The notes under the pieces: generated by a model
The model's input: the letters and a program-made list of their open reading frames with translations, nothing else
Database searches by the model: none
What the model was told of the DNA's origin: nothing
Position numbers and translations under genes: made by a program
Source: Endozoicomonas sp. OPT23
Lineage (GTDB): Bacteria > Pseudomonadota > Gammaproteobacteria > Pseudomonadales > Endozoicomonadaceae
Length of the DNA stretch: 64,000 nt
Reading direction: 5' to 3'
NCBI RefSeq assembly: GCF_009653635.1
Contig: NZ_PPFD01000002.1
Span: forward strand, 186,001-250,000
Part shown: one piece after another, positions 45,513 to 55,075 of the stretch
Position numbering within the stretch: the first letter of the stretch is position 1
Layout: every line of letters begins with the position of its first letter

Positions 45513-46379
45513 ATGATTACCCGTTCCCTGCTGGTATTAACCTATATCTGGCATTGCATTCGTCTTGCTGCCAAACCCTGGAAGTTCTTTCAGTTAAATG
45601 CTGGATACTTCAATAATACCAAGGGCATTTTCTCAAAGCTGGATATGGATCAGCGTATTCCGGCACGCTGGAAGCTTGCTCAATACCGTGACAACGGTCA
45701 GGTAGTGCCAGAGAACTTCCCGGTATTTCTTAAGCCTGAGTGGGGACAGAACTCAGCAGGTGTCGTACGTGCCGATAATATTCAGGCACTGCATGAAAAC
45801 CGTGCCAGCAGAGAAGGGGATGATCAACCGTATCTGATTCAGGAAAGTGCCAGGGGTTCACGAGAGTTTGAGGTTTACCTGATTCTTTCGGATACAAATA
45901 AAGATCAGTTTGCGACGTTATCCATCACTGAAGTAACCAATACCAGCGGTGATGATCTTCCCGTTAACGGTATCTACAACAAGCAGACCTGTTATCAGGA
46001 TATTTCCGGCAGTTTTTCTGCTGATCAGCTTCAGAAACTGTGGAGTCACCTCAAACAGGTTGGGCAATTCCGTACAGCTCGATTTGGTATTAGAGCTGAT
46101 AATTTGAATGAACTAGTGTCCGGTGAATTCAAGATTTTCGAAATCAATCTGTTCCTGCCTATGCCTCTGGCTCTGGTCAGCAGCAATGTTACACGACTGG
46201 AAAAACTGGCAATGGTTTGTCGTCTGACTAAACAGTTGGCCGCAGTAACCAGAACACTTCCAGAACAACGTAAGGTTCGATCCATTTTCTTCAGAAAACT
46301 TTACGGCCGTAACAATGTGAATCAAACCAGCCGGACGTCTTATAACAAGGTAGAAACAACTGAGGAAGTAGCCCTGTGA
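45513..46379 (+). CDS. ATP-grasp ligase-like protein 1 (D-Ala-D-Ala ligase-like)
   Basis: 288 residues. The recognisable part is an ATP-grasp core: PVFLKPEWGQNSAGVVRAD (lysine in the ATP-binding strand, about 70-88), YLIQESARGSREFEVYLIL, and a metal-binding FKIFEINLFLPMP near residue 210. The N-terminal substrate domain is short compared with Ddl (usually over 300 residues). It should activate a carboxylate as acyl-phosphate and join it to an amine, but substrates are unknown. GGAAG precedes the ATG. Its stop overlaps the next gene by 4 bases. Confidence 0.8.
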   Translation: MITRSLLVLTYIWHCIRLAAKPWKFFQLNAGYFNNTKGIFSKLDMDQRIPARWKLAQYRDNGQVVPENFPVFLKPEWGQNSAGVVRADNIQALHENRASREGDDQPYLIQESARGSREFEVYLILSDTNKDQFATLSITEVTNTSGDDLPVNGIYNKQTCYQDISGSFSADQLQKLWSHLKQVGQFRTARFGIRADNLNELVSGEFKIFEINLFLPMPLALVSSNVTRLEKLAMVCRLTKQLAAVTRTLPEQRKVRSIFFRKLYGRNNVNQTSRTSYNKVETTEEVAL

Positions 46380-47284
46380 AATTTCTTAAAAAGAATCTCT
46401 ACAGTTACATCAGCAAGAAATTCATGGATGGCTGCACCAACTATAACTCTCTGGAAGTTCGTAAAAGCTGCCGTTCCAAAGAGCAGGCCAGAGATACTTT
46501 TGCTGCCAATGATATTCCGCACGCTAAAGGCGAGATTTTTCTGAATCCGCTGACAGCCCATAAGTTTGCCAAAGAACACGGCTTTCCGTTGGTGATTAAG
46601 CCCAATGTTGGTGGTTTCTCCCGTGGCAGCTATTTCCCGATCAAGAATTTTAAAGAACTCTGGAAGGCTATTTTCCTGGCCAAAATCTGGTGGCCGACCA
46701 GTGTTGTTGAGCAGTATCTGGAAGGTAAGAACTACCGTGTTCTGGTAGCCAACGGCAAAGTGGTATCTGTGATTGAACGTTTTGCGCCTTTTGTAAAAGG
46801 TAATGGCCAGAATACTATCAGTGAACTGATTGATGAAGAAAACGAGATTCGCAGAAAGATGGGGTTGTTTGGCTGCATGTCCCCTTTGCAGAAAAGTACC
46901 CAGACAACTGATTTTCTGGCTCGCAGTAATTACGACCTGAACAGCATTCCGGCTGAGAATGAGCATGTAAAACTGTTCCATCGAATTGCTCTGGCTCCGG
47001 GCGGTGTTGTCGAAGCAATTTCCCAGAAAGAAGTAGCAGCAGATAATCTGGTCCTGATGGAAAAAACGATAAAAGCCTTTGGTGCCAATATTCTGGGTAT
47101 TGATGTGATTCTGGAAAAAGGAATAGACGTCAGCCACAAAGATCAGAAGTGCATTCTGCTGGAAGTAAACTCACGACCTTACGTGAAAATGCACGACTAC
47201 CCGCGTTACGGCGAGAAAGACGACCTGACCGCTGTTTTTGCTGAGCTAGAACAGTTGGAAATCCAGGGGGCGGATGTTTTCTGA
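46376..47284 (+). CDS. ATP-grasp ligase-like protein 2 (cyanophycin synthetase-like)
   Basis: 302 residues from GTG 46376. An ATP-grasp core with FPLVIKPNVGGFSRGSYFPI (about 69-88), SVVEQYLEGKNYRVLVANGK, FVKGNGQNTISELID and the catalytic LLEVNSRPYVKMHDYP near the C-terminus. It resembles the ligase half of CphA/GshAB-like enzymes rather than Ddl. It therefore differs in type from its upstream partner, suggesting two successive amide ligations. It ends one base into the transporter gene. Confidence 0.82.
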   Translation: MKFLKKNLYSYISKKFMDGCTNYNSLEVRKSCRSKEQARDTFAANDIPHAKGEIFLNPLTAHKFAKEHGFPLVIKPNVGGFSRGSYFPIKNFKELWKAIFLAKIWWPTSVVEQYLEGKNYRVLVANGKVVSVIERFAPFVKGNGQNTISELIDEENEIRRKMGLFGCMSPLQKSTQTTDFLARSNYDLNSIPAENEHVKLFHRIALAPGGVVEAISQKEVAADNLVLMEKTIKAFGANILGIDVILEKGIDVSHKDQKCILLEVNSRPYVKMHDYPRYGEKDDLTAVFAELEQLEIQGADVF

Positions 47285-48495
47285 TGCTGTCCGGGGTTCG
47301 TTATTTTTATCAGTTCTCAGCATTGCATGCCTTTCTTATAGGGCTGCTGCCATTTTTCCTGCCGACTATTCTTTGGCGACAGGGTTTTACGCTGGCTGAT
47401 ATAGCCCTGTTTATTTCCCTGTCCGGATTGGGCTATTTCATCAGCCTGATATTCTGGGAAAAGCTGCGAACCTCAAACGGTAATCTGTGGGCGGTGAGAG
47501 GCTCATTTATTATTGAGTCTCTGCTGGTAGCCTATCTGGTTGCCGTCGAGATGCAGCTCAATCTATTTGTTCTGGCATTATTGAATGGCCTGTATGGCTG
47601 CTTCTACTGGATGTCCCAGAGATTTCTGTTTAAAGACCTGAGCAGTAACAAGAACTCAGGCAATCATTTTGGTAATTTCCAGATACTGGTCGGAATCATG
47701 CTGAAAGTGGGCATTCTGTCGGGAGCCTTTTTGCTGGAACAGGAAGGTCGAAGTATTCTTCTGGTTCTGACTATTGCTCTCAACATTGCCGGTTTAGCGG
47801 CTACGTTTAAAGAGTCTGCTGTCAAAGAGATGACCAGTGCCCTGTCATTCAAAAAGGTTTCTTTCAGCAGCGCCCTGAAACTCAGGGATTCACACAACTC
47901 CCGACTGGTATTTCTGGTTGATGGCCTGTTTCTGTTTCTGGAAAGCTACTTCTGGACGCTGTCGCTTTATTTCCTGAGTCAGGAAAATCTGATGAAGCTT
48001 GGTGGTTTGGTGATTGGCCTAACTATCGCTATGGCTGTGTTGTTCTGGTTGATAAAAAACACCATTGATAAAACGAATGGTCTGACTCTTTTCAAGGTAG
48101 CTGCTGTTCTCTATGCCTTTTCCTGGGCACTGAGAGCTTTGGTAAGTCCGGACTATTCACCGCTTATGCAGCTGCCCCTGATTCTACTGGTGGCCTTTCT
48201 TACCAGTCTGTTTCGTCTATTTTTTAACAAACTCTTTTTTGATCGCTCCGAGCAGACGGCGACATACAGATACCTGCTGACCAAGAGTTATTACTCACAG
48301 CTGGGCGTCGTACTTTTCTTTGGTTTTATAGCTTTCTGGTTGCAGGGTTCCGGTGAACCACTGGCAGCCCTTAACCCGGTCTACTGGTGTGCTGCCCTGC
48401 TGGCTCCATGTTTTTTGCTGTATGGCCGAAAAACAGAAAACCAGCCTGTTTGCAGTGCAGTTACCAATGAGGATACATCCTGTAATGTCTATTGA
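47284..48495 (+). CDS. MFS-like multi-pass transporter
   Basis: 403 residues, about 12 hydrophobic helices, with the MFS-type short basic loop after helix 2 (FWEKLRTSNGNLW). The centre has a charged loop (FKESAVKEMTSALSFKKV) typical of the MFS midpoint. It starts in a TGATG junction with the second ATP-grasp gene. By context it is likely to export the product of the ligases (inference). Confidence 0.82.
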   Translation: MLSGVRYFYQFSALHAFLIGLLPFFLPTILWRQGFTLADIALFISLSGLGYFISLIFWEKLRTSNGNLWAVRGSFIIESLLVAYLVAVEMQLNLFVLALLNGLYGCFYWMSQRFLFKDLSSNKNSGNHFGNFQILVGIMLKVGILSGAFLLEQEGRSILLVLTIALNIAGLAATFKESAVKEMTSALSFKKVSFSSALKLRDSHNSRLVFLVDGLFLFLESYFWTLSLYFLSQENLMKLGGLVIGLTIAMAVLFWLIKNTIDKTNGLTLFKVAAVLYAFSWALRALVSPDYSPLMQLPLILLVAFLTSLFRLFFNKLFFDRSEQTATYRYLLTKSYYSQLGVVLFFGFIAFWLQGSGEPLAALNPVYWCAALLAPCFLLYGRKTENQPVCSAVTNEDTSCNVY

Positions 48496-49033
48496 TCTTG
48501 AGAATGATCTTAAAAATGTCGTTCGTGGCAATCTGGAAGTGGTTGATCAGCTGATTGAGTTTGTTGAATCGCTCAGTGAAGAGGATTATCGCTTTAACGA
48601 CAGCGAGCTCTTTATGAGCAGCATCGGTCAGCACCTACGCCATATTCTCGATCTTTATCAGGTGATGATTGAGCCTCAACAGGAAGACCTGGTGGATTAT
48701 GATGTCAGACGTCGTGGCCTCGCTCTGGAAAGTGAGAAAGAAGCAGGGCTGGTTGAACTCAGGGATTTGAGATCTTGGCTGGAAGCTTTGCCTGTTGAAT
48801 CTCTGAAGCAGGGGGTTCTGGTAAAAACAGAAGTTCTACTGTCTGAAACTTGCAGCGTCCAGCTGCCTTCTACTTTTGCGAGAGAGCTGGTGTTTACAGC
48901 CAGCCATTTGACCCACCATCTGGCATTGATGGTAACCATTGCCAAAGTCATTGGTCATAAAGTGGATGATGCTGTTGGTCTGGCTCCGGCAACTAACACT
49001 TTTGTTGAAAACAGTAAGACCGAAGCGGCTTAA
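48485..49033 (+). CDS. DinB-like metal-dependent four-helix protein
   Basis: 182 residues from ATG 48485 (MSIDLENDLKNVVRGNLEVV), overlapping the transporter gene by 11 bases. Histidines expected for a DinB/YfiT metal site are visible in SSIGQHLRHILDLYQVM (about 40-56) and FTASHLTHHLALM (about 137-149). Some members are thiol-dependent transferases using bacillithiol, mycothiol or glutathione. Its place at the end of a ligase/transporter operon is unusual. Confidence 0.8.
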   Translation: MSIDLENDLKNVVRGNLEVVDQLIEFVESLSEEDYRFNDSELFMSSIGQHLRHILDLYQVMIEPQQEDLVDYDVRRRGLALESEKEAGLVELRDLRSWLEALPVESLKQGVLVKTEVLLSETCSVQLPSTFARELVFTASHLTHHLALMVTIAKVIGHKVDDAVGLAPATNTFVENSKTEAA

Positions 49034-49051
49034 ACTGTCTGTAGTTGCTCT

Positions 49052-49081
49052 GAGATAACTCTGAAGTGACAGAGTTATCTC
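49052..49081. terminator. Bidirectional terminator between the DinB-like gene and rsuA
   Basis: Perfect 11-bp inverted repeat: GAGATAACTCT (49052-49062) and AGAGTTATCTC (49071-49081), 8-base loop, between convergent genes. No strong U tract. Confidence 0.55.
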
Positions 49082-49111
49082 GATGATGCTTTGTCTAAAT
49101 AGTTGTTCTAT

Positions 49112-49804
49112 CTAAACGGACGCTACTTCTGCTTCAGTCAAATAACGCCACTCACCCGGCTCAAGATCTTCATCCAGTTCAATCTCGCCCACTTGCTCTC
49201 TATGCAGGCCAACAACCTTATTACCGATGGCCGCAAACATGCGCTTCACCTGATGGTATTTGCCTTCATGGATGGTTAGCAAAACTTCATGGTCGCTGAT
49301 GATTTCCAGCTCTGCAGGGCGAGTCGGCTTGTACTCACTGGCGAGCATTATACCTTCAGCAAACTGTTCAATGGCTGAGGCATCAACTGGGTCAGCCAGT
49401 TCTACGCGATAACGTTTCCCGCATTTTTTCTGTGGCGATGTGATTCTATGCGACCACTGACCATCATCGGTCACCAATACCAGACCAGTAGTGTCTACAT
49501 CCAGTCGTCCACAGATACCCAGACGATCTATTTTTTCCATTTCCAGAAGCTCCAGAACTGACGGGTAATCCTGATCGCCAACAGTGGAACAGATACAGCC
49601 TTCAGGCTTGTAGATCATGACATAACGAAGTCCTACAGGCTGGAGGTTATGCCCTTCCATCTGCACGTTGCAGTTGTCAGCTACCTTGAACCCGGGATTT
49701 TTTACGACTTCACCATCACAGGTGACTTCACCACCTTTAAGCAGTCTTTTAGCTTCGGCGCGAGTGAGGTCTATGCTTTCACAGAGGTACTTGTCCAGTC
49801 TCAA
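49112..49804 (-). CDS. rsuA: 16S rRNA pseudouridine(516) synthase
   Basis: 230 residues, with an S4 domain at the N-terminus (RLDKYLCESIDLTRAEAKRL), the catalytic aspartate in GRLDVDTTGLVLVTDDG (about 101-117), and the late LLTIHEGKYHQVKRMFA. The start is TTG 49804. Among the RsuA/RluB/E/F group, RsuA fits best by size and S4 domain, but the exact uridine target is by homology. Confidence 0.93.
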   Translation of the reverse strand: MRLDKYLCESIDLTRAEAKRLLKGGEVTCDGEVVKNPGFKVADNCNVQMEGHNLQPVGLRYVMIYKPEGCICSTVGDQDYPSVLELLEMEKIDRLGICGRLDVDTTGLVLVTDDGQWSHRITSPQKKCGKRYRVELADPVDASAIEQFAEGIMLASEYKPTRPAELEIISDHEVLLTIHEGKYHQVKRMFAAIGNKVVGLHREQVGEIELDEDLEPGEWRYLTEAEVASV

Positions 49805-49940
49805 AACGATGAAGATTCCTTGAATTAAGTGCTGTGAGCGTATGTTTTACGATCAAAAGTATGGATGTTTACCAATAACCAGAACCCTTTCAGGTTGATA
49901 TTGTACGTAAGTACTTATCAATTCAGGTTCTCGTCTTCTG

Positions 49941-51173
49941 ATGCGCATTTGCTCTCGAATATCAGCTGTAGTCTATTTACTGGCAGCAATAATAGCCGCC
50001 CCCACGGCATATGGAAACGTTCAAGCCACTGAGTCAAAAATAGCTTTCTGGAATATGCCCAGAGCTGGAACCAATCAGTTTAATCAGGTTCCTGAGCAGG
50101 AGTGGTTTGAAGCCGCTGCGGCCGAAAATATCGAGTGGGTGCGTATTACCTTCAGCAAGTGGAACAGTAAGCAGAAGGATTTCCTTGCCGGTGATCTCGA
50201 TAACTATCAGCAGCTGGTTAAAAAAGATCTTGCGACACTGAAAAAAGCGATTGGCTGGGCTGAAGAGCAGGGACTGAAAGTAGTGATTGCTCCGCTGGGT
50301 CTGCCCGGAAGTCGATGGACTCAGAATAACCAGGGTAAGAAAGATCAACGACTGTGGAATGATAAAAAGTGGTGGCAGGCTTCTGCAAGATACTGGCAGG
50401 ACCTGGCTCGGGCATTAAAAGACAGCAAAGCAGTGGTTGCCTATAACATTATCAATGAGCCAAAACCTGAATTTGGAACCGGACTGGCTGAACACGGTGA
50501 TCCTGCACGCTATAAAGGCTGGTATGAGAAATATCAGGGCACAAGCCATGACTTGCCTGAGTTCTACAATACTGTGATTTCAGCGATTCGAGCAGTGGAT
50601 GCAGAAACCCCTGTAATGGTTGATGCTGGCTGGTATGGGCAGGCGCAGGCCTTTGTTTACTGGCCAAAACTGAAAGACGCTAAAGTACTTTACTCATTTC
50701 ATATGTATGAGCCATTCAACTTCACCAGTCGTCAGAACTATCTCCGTAAGCGCAAAGGCAAAGAGCTTTACTCTTATCCCGGGTTGATTCCATATGCAGG
50801 TAAAGTTGAGCAGTGGGACAAGAAAAGGCTTACAGAGTGGTTTACTCCGTTCAATGAATGGGCTGAGAAAAACAGCATTCCTGCCAACCGGATTGTTGCT
50901 GCGGAGTTTGGCGCCTATCGACGTGTACCGGGCGGTGGTCGCTACATGGAAGACCTTTTGGAGTTATTCGATCAAAAACAGTACCACTGGGCTTTCTATT
51001 CATTCCGCGAAGATGAATGGGATGGTTATGATTATGAAATCGGTAACCGGGCTCTGGGCTGGAAATACTGGGAAGCCAAAGAGAAGGGTGAAGATCCGGA
51101 GCCTCCACGGGATGAATCTAACCCTTTGTGGCAGGTACTGGACCAGGCTCTTGAAACCCGAACAAGAACCTGA
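49941..51173 (+). CDS. Secreted glycoside hydrolase family 5 protein
   Basis: 410 residues with a signal peptide (about 1-25, AYG|NVQ). The GH5 acid/base is in YNIINEPKP (Glu173) and the nucleophile in VAAEFGAYRR (Glu322). YSFHMYEPFNF supplies the conserved His/Tyr. No carbohydrate-binding module is attached. Likely an endo-glucanase or mannanase-like enzyme acting in the periplasm or outside. The exact glycan is unknown. A stand-alone gene. Confidence 0.9.
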   Translation: MRICSRISAVVYLLAAIIAAPTAYGNVQATESKIAFWNMPRAGTNQFNQVPEQEWFEAAAAENIEWVRITFSKWNSKQKDFLAGDLDNYQQLVKKDLATLKKAIGWAEEQGLKVVIAPLGLPGSRWTQNNQGKKDQRLWNDKKWWQASARYWQDLARALKDSKAVVAYNIINEPKPEFGTGLAEHGDPARYKGWYEKYQGTSHDLPEFYNTVISAIRAVDAETPVMVDAGWYGQAQAFVYWPKLKDAKVLYSFHMYEPFNFTSRQNYLRKRKGKELYSYPGLIPYAGKVEQWDKKRLTEWFTPFNEWAEKNSIPANRIVAAEFGAYRRVPGGGRYMEDLLELFDQKQYHWAFYSFREDEWDGYDYEIGNRALGWKYWEAKEKGEDPEPPRDESNPLWQVLDQALETRTRT

Positions 51174-51325
51174 GTGTGTAAAACACAATCATTAAAGTGG
51201 TAAAAAAGGCCTTGCTGCTTTTGCTTGCTTTCTACGGACAGTAAGTAAAGAGTAAGGTCTGTCATCAAGCCATTGGCAGGCGTATACTGCCTGTCATTCT
51301 TCTTTTCAATATTCGACCCCTCGAT

Positions 51326-52540
51326 ATGTCCCGAAAGATACAGACACTGGATTCTGATGTAGTAGTGATTGGTGGTGGTATCGCCGGTCTCTGGTTATTC
51401 AATGCTCTCAACAAACAGGGTTACAAGGCTCTGCTGCTGGAAAACAGCACGCTGGGTGGCGGCCAAACCATTAAATCTCAAGGCATTGTTCACGGTGGTA
51501 CCAAGTACACACTGTCTGGGAACCTGACCAAAGCTGCTGAATGCATTGCTGGAATGCCGGACCGTTGGCGCAGAGCGCTGGCCGGTGACGATGATGTGGA
51601 TTTAAGAGACGTTAAAATACTCTCTGAAGGTCACTACCTCTGGTCGCCAGGCGATATCGCTTCCCGCATGACCTCCTTCTTTGCCAGCAAGGCTCTCCGT
51701 GGCCGTGTTGACCAGCTGAAAAAGGAAGAAGACTTCCCTGATATCTTCAGACACAAAGGTTTCAGAGGTAAGGTTTATCAGCTGAATGAAATTGTGCTGG
51801 ATATCCAGACGGTGATTAAAGCACTGACCAAGAATTTTCAGTCCCGCATTCTTAAGGTTGATTGGCAGCAGGATACAACAGTCGTTACCAGCAATGGCGA
51901 AATTGACTGTATTGAGCATAAGCTGGGTGATGAAACCCTGCAGATCAAGGCAAAGAAATTCATTATGACAGCGGGCGAAGGCACTGTAGGCTTGATGAAG
52001 CAGATGAATATTTCAAAGCCTGAAATGCAGCTGCGCCCTCTTCACATGGTCATGCTCAAAACTTCCCATCAGGAGCCTCTTTACGCTCACTGTCTTGGCA
52101 CCAAGATTGTTCCAAGAATGACCATTACCAGCCACCCGACTGAAGACGGTAACTGGGTTTGGTATCTGGGTGGGGAAATTGCTGAAGACGGTATGGAACG
52201 TAACCCTGAAGAGCAGATTCGGGTCGCCAAACGTGAGCTTTCAGTGCTCTTGCCATGGGTGAATCTGGACGACGCGGACTGGGCAACATTGTTTGTTAAT
52301 CGTGCCGAACCAAAGCAAAGTAAGCTGCTTCGCCCTGATGCTGCTTTTATCCATCATTCCGGTAATACCATGGTGACCTGGCCGACCAAACTGGCATTGG
52401 CGCCTAACCTGACCGATGAAGTGGGAAAACAGTTGAATATTGAACCTTCAGGAAATGAAGGGTTTGCATTGCCGGAAGGTGTAACGCATCCTGAAATCTG
52501 TCAGCCTTTCTGGAGTGAGGCCTTCAATAAGAATGCTTGA
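51326..52540 (+). CDS. FAD-dependent oxidoreductase (DAO family)
   Basis: 404 residues. The N-terminal FAD-binding Rossmann motif VVVIGGGIAGLWLFNALN (about 10-27) is followed by GGGQTIKSQGIVHGGTKYTL, like the DAO/glycerol-3-phosphate dehydrogenase group. Substrate is not evident. It overlaps the aldo/keto reductase gene by 8 bases. From memory, Pseudomonas aeruginosa has a similar FAD oxidoreductase/aldo-keto reductase pair near rfaE and msbA (PA4991-PA4992), which suggests a conserved envelope-linked neighbourhood. Confidence 0.88.
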   Translation: MSRKIQTLDSDVVVIGGGIAGLWLFNALNKQGYKALLLENSTLGGGQTIKSQGIVHGGTKYTLSGNLTKAAECIAGMPDRWRRALAGDDDVDLRDVKILSEGHYLWSPGDIASRMTSFFASKALRGRVDQLKKEEDFPDIFRHKGFRGKVYQLNEIVLDIQTVIKALTKNFQSRILKVDWQQDTTVVTSNGEIDCIEHKLGDETLQIKAKKFIMTAGEGTVGLMKQMNISKPEMQLRPLHMVMLKTSHQEPLYAHCLGTKIVPRMTITSHPTEDGNWVWYLGGEIAEDGMERNPEEQIRVAKRELSVLLPWVNLDDADWATLFVNRAEPKQSKLLRPDAAFIHHSGNTMVTWPTKLALAPNLTDEVGKQLNIEPSGNEGFALPEGVTHPEICQPFWSEAFNKNA

Positions 52541-53330
52541 ACAGAGACAAATAACGGGAACCAACATCAGTGTGTCACCACTGGGTTTCGGTACGGTAAA
52601 GCTGGGGCGTGATCAGGGTGTTAAATACCCGTCCGGTTTTACAATTCCTGATGACAAAGAAGCTACAGCACTGCTGGAGTTAGCCAGATCTTTGGGAATC
52701 AATTTACTTGATACCGCTCCTGCTTATGGAGTCAGTGAAATTCGTCTGGGTGATCTGCTGGGTAACCGTCGTAAGGATTGGGTTATTTGCAGCAAAGTCG
52801 GTGAAGAGTTTGAGGGTGGCGAATCCAGCTTTAACTTTACGTCTGAACATATCCGTTTCAGTATTGAGCGCAGTCTTAAACGACTGAAGACTGATTATAT
52901 TGATATGGTACTGGTTCATTCCAATGGCGACGACGTCAATGTAATTGAGCAGTATGGTTGTCTGGAAGTACTGGCAGACCTGAAAAAGGAAGGTCTGATT
53001 CTGGCTTCCGGTATGTCCACCAAAACCGTTGAAGGCGGTATTCTGGCACTGGAACAGTCCGATATTGCCATGGTGACTTACAACCTGAATGAACAGGCTG
53101 AGAAGCCAGTTCTGGATTATGCGTTGGAAAACAATAAGGGCATTCTGATCAAGAAAGCTCTGGCTAGTGGCCATGCCTGCCTTGATGGTGAAGACCCGGT
53201 TGAGAAGAGTATGGAGCTGGTGTTTGGTCATCCTGCTGTTTCGTCAGCGATTGTTGGGACGATTAATCCAAAGCATTTGAAACAGAATGTTGAGACTTGT
53301 TTGAAGGTTCTAAATGGACTGGAAAATTAA
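52533..53330 (+). CDS. Aldo/keto reductase
   Basis: 265 residues from ATG 52533; a GTG at 52515 would add six. Features include SPLGFGTVKLGR near the N-terminus, LLDTAPAYGVSEIRLGDLLG with the catalytic Asp/Tyr, the catalytic Lys in VICSKVGEEF, and the catalytic His in DMVLVHSNGDD. It reduces a carbonyl using NADPH. Coupled to the FAD oxidoreductase, so the two may act on the same metabolite. Confidence 0.9.
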   Translation: MLEQRQITGTNISVSPLGFGTVKLGRDQGVKYPSGFTIPDDKEATALLELARSLGINLLDTAPAYGVSEIRLGDLLGNRRKDWVICSKVGEEFEGGESSFNFTSEHIRFSIERSLKRLKTDYIDMVLVHSNGDDVNVIEQYGCLEVLADLKKEGLILASGMSTKTVEGGILALEQSDIAMVTYNLNEQAEKPVLDYALENNKGILIKKALASGHACLDGEDPVEKSMELVFGHPAVSSAIVGTINPKHLKQNVETCLKVLNGLEN

Positions 53331-53343
53331 GCGGCAAGTCAGG

Positions 53344-53374
53344 TGTTGGGTTAGAGGTAAACTCTAACCCAACA
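53344..53374. terminator. 13-bp hairpin, bidirectional terminator and GTTGGGTT repeat
   Basis: TGTTGGGTTAGAG (53344-53356) and its exact complement CTCTAACCCAACA (53362-53374) flank GTAAA, between the convergent aldo/keto reductase and hldE. Shares the GTTGGGTT...AACCCAAC core with the hairpin at 61568. Confidence 0.7.
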
Positions 53375-53384
53375 TACATACTGT

Positions 53385-54836
53385 TTAAGCCTTGGCTTTA
53401 ACTCTTTTCGTTTGATCTTCACGAATCTTTTCAACGATAGCTGTCGTTGAACAGTTATCCAGAAACGCCAGAACCTTCACATCACCGCCGTATTCATAAA
53501 CGATAGGTGCGCCAACGACTTCATCAATGCTGTAGTCACCGCCTTTTACCAATACGTCAGGCTTAACGTCACGCAGCAGGTTTTCCGGCGTGTCCTCTTC
53601 AAAGCAGACCACCCAGTCCACCGCTTCCAGACCAGCCAGTACCGTCATACGACGGTCTTCGGAATTAATGGGACGACCTTCGCCTTTTAATCGTTTAACA
53701 GAAGCATCACTGTTGATCGCCAGAACCAGTCGATCACCCTGTTGACGAGCCTGTTCCAGATAGCCAACGTGGCCAGCATGAACAATATCAAAGCAGCCAT
53801 TAGTGAAGACGATTTTCTCACCGTGAGCACGGGCATCTTCAAGGGCAACCAACAGTTGTTCTTTGGAGACTACGCCACGCTCAACGCCCAGCTCTCTGTT
53901 AACTTCACGACGAAGCTCCGGCATGCTGACGGTAGCCGTGCCCAGTTTGGCAACCACAATACCAGCCGCAATGTTGGCTAGAGCGGCAGAAGTCGGCAGG
54001 TCAGAGCCAGCAGCCAGAGCGGTAGCCAGAGTAGAAATAACAGTATCGCCGGCACCTGTGACATCAAAGACTTCTCGGGCACGGGCTGGCAGGTGAAGTT
54101 CAGGTGCATCCTTACGAATCAGGGTCATACCGTGTTCGCTGCGGGTGATCAGCAGAGCTTCCAGATCGATATCAGCCAGCAGCTTACGACCCTTTTCAAC
54201 CAGCTCCTGTTCGCTGTTGCATTTGCCAACAACAGTTTCAAACTCGGACAGGTTAGGGGTGATAACCGTTGCACCACGATAACGTTCAAAGTCAGTTCCC
54301 TTAGGATCAACCAGAACAGGAATGCCCTGGGTTTTAGCCTGCTTGATCAGCTGCTGGTGGTTCTGCAGAGTGCCCTTGTTGTAGTCAGACAGAATCACTG
54401 CGCCGACGTTTTTCAGTAGTGAGTCAGCTTTGTCTTCAAGAATATCGCTGCTCAGACCAGCAAAATCCTCTTCATGGTCAAGACGAATCAGCTGTTGATG
54501 CTGACTGATAACACGTAGCTTGGTAATGGTTGGGACATTATCGAGGCGGGCAAAATCACAGTAAACACCGGCCGCTTCCAGACGGGTCTGTAAAGAATCA
54601 GCGGCTTCATCATTACCGGTAGCAGCAATCAGCCAGGCTGGAGCACCCAGAGAAGCAATATTCAATGCGACGTTACCAGCACCGCCGGGGCGGTCTTCAA
54701 CCTGGTTAACTCGAACAACGGGTACCGGTGCTTCAGGAGAGATTCTTGATGTACCGCCGTGCCAGTAACGATCCAGCATTACATCGCCGATAACCAGAAC
54801 CCTGGCTTGATCAAACCTTGGCAGAGTCAGTTTCAT
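53385..54836 (-). CDS. hldE: Bifunctional heptose-7-phosphate kinase / heptose-1-phosphate adenylyltransferase
   Basis: 483 residues. The N-terminal PfkB kinase half has VEDRPGGAGNVALNIASLGA and the catalytic FDVTGAGDTVISTLA (about 256-270). The C-terminal nucleotidyltransferase half has FTNGCFDIVHAGHVGYLEQA (about 344-363). It makes ADP-D-glycero-beta-D-manno-heptose for the LPS inner core. Both active sites are intact. Downstream of msbA on the same strand, as in pseudomonads. Confidence 0.97.
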   Translation of the reverse strand: MKLTLPRFDQARVLVIGDVMLDRYWHGGTSRISPEAPVPVVRVNQVEDRPGGAGNVALNIASLGAPAWLIAATGNDEAADSLQTRLEAAGVYCDFARLDNVPTITKLRVISQHQQLIRLDHEEDFAGLSSDILEDKADSLLKNVGAVILSDYNKGTLQNHQQLIKQAKTQGIPVLVDPKGTDFERYRGATVITPNLSEFETVVGKCNSEQELVEKGRKLLADIDLEALLITRSEHGMTLIRKDAPELHLPARAREVFDVTGAGDTVISTLATALAAGSDLPTSAALANIAAGIVVAKLGTATVSMPELRREVNRELGVERGVVSKEQLLVALEDARAHGEKIVFTNGCFDIVHAGHVGYLEQARQQGDRLVLAINSDASVKRLKGEGRPINSEDRRMTVLAGLEAVDWVVCFEEDTPENLLRDVKPDVLVKGGDYSIDEVVGAPIVYEYGGDVKVLAFLDNCSTTAIVEKIREDQTKRVKAKA

Positions 54837-55075
54837 TCAGTCTATTCCACTTGGACTAAAAGCCTGCAGGTGTTTGTATGCCGACACAACGGAATCTCTA
54901 ATTTGAGTATTTTCTCGCCATAAGCGGGAAAATATCCTTTTGATTCACTGGTGTGGCGGATCACACTCTACAGACTTTCGGTTTTGAATCAGTTTGGAGT
55001 CCAGTTAAGAATAACGGACTCCTATTTTCGATGACAGTCTATCTATGACAGTCGTATGAAGGCTCAGTTCAAAGG

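Noticed and set aside
46340-47137. 265-codon minus-strand frame over the second ATP-grasp gene
   Set aside because: The plus-strand product has ATP-grasp motifs and operon coupling; the antisense product has neither.
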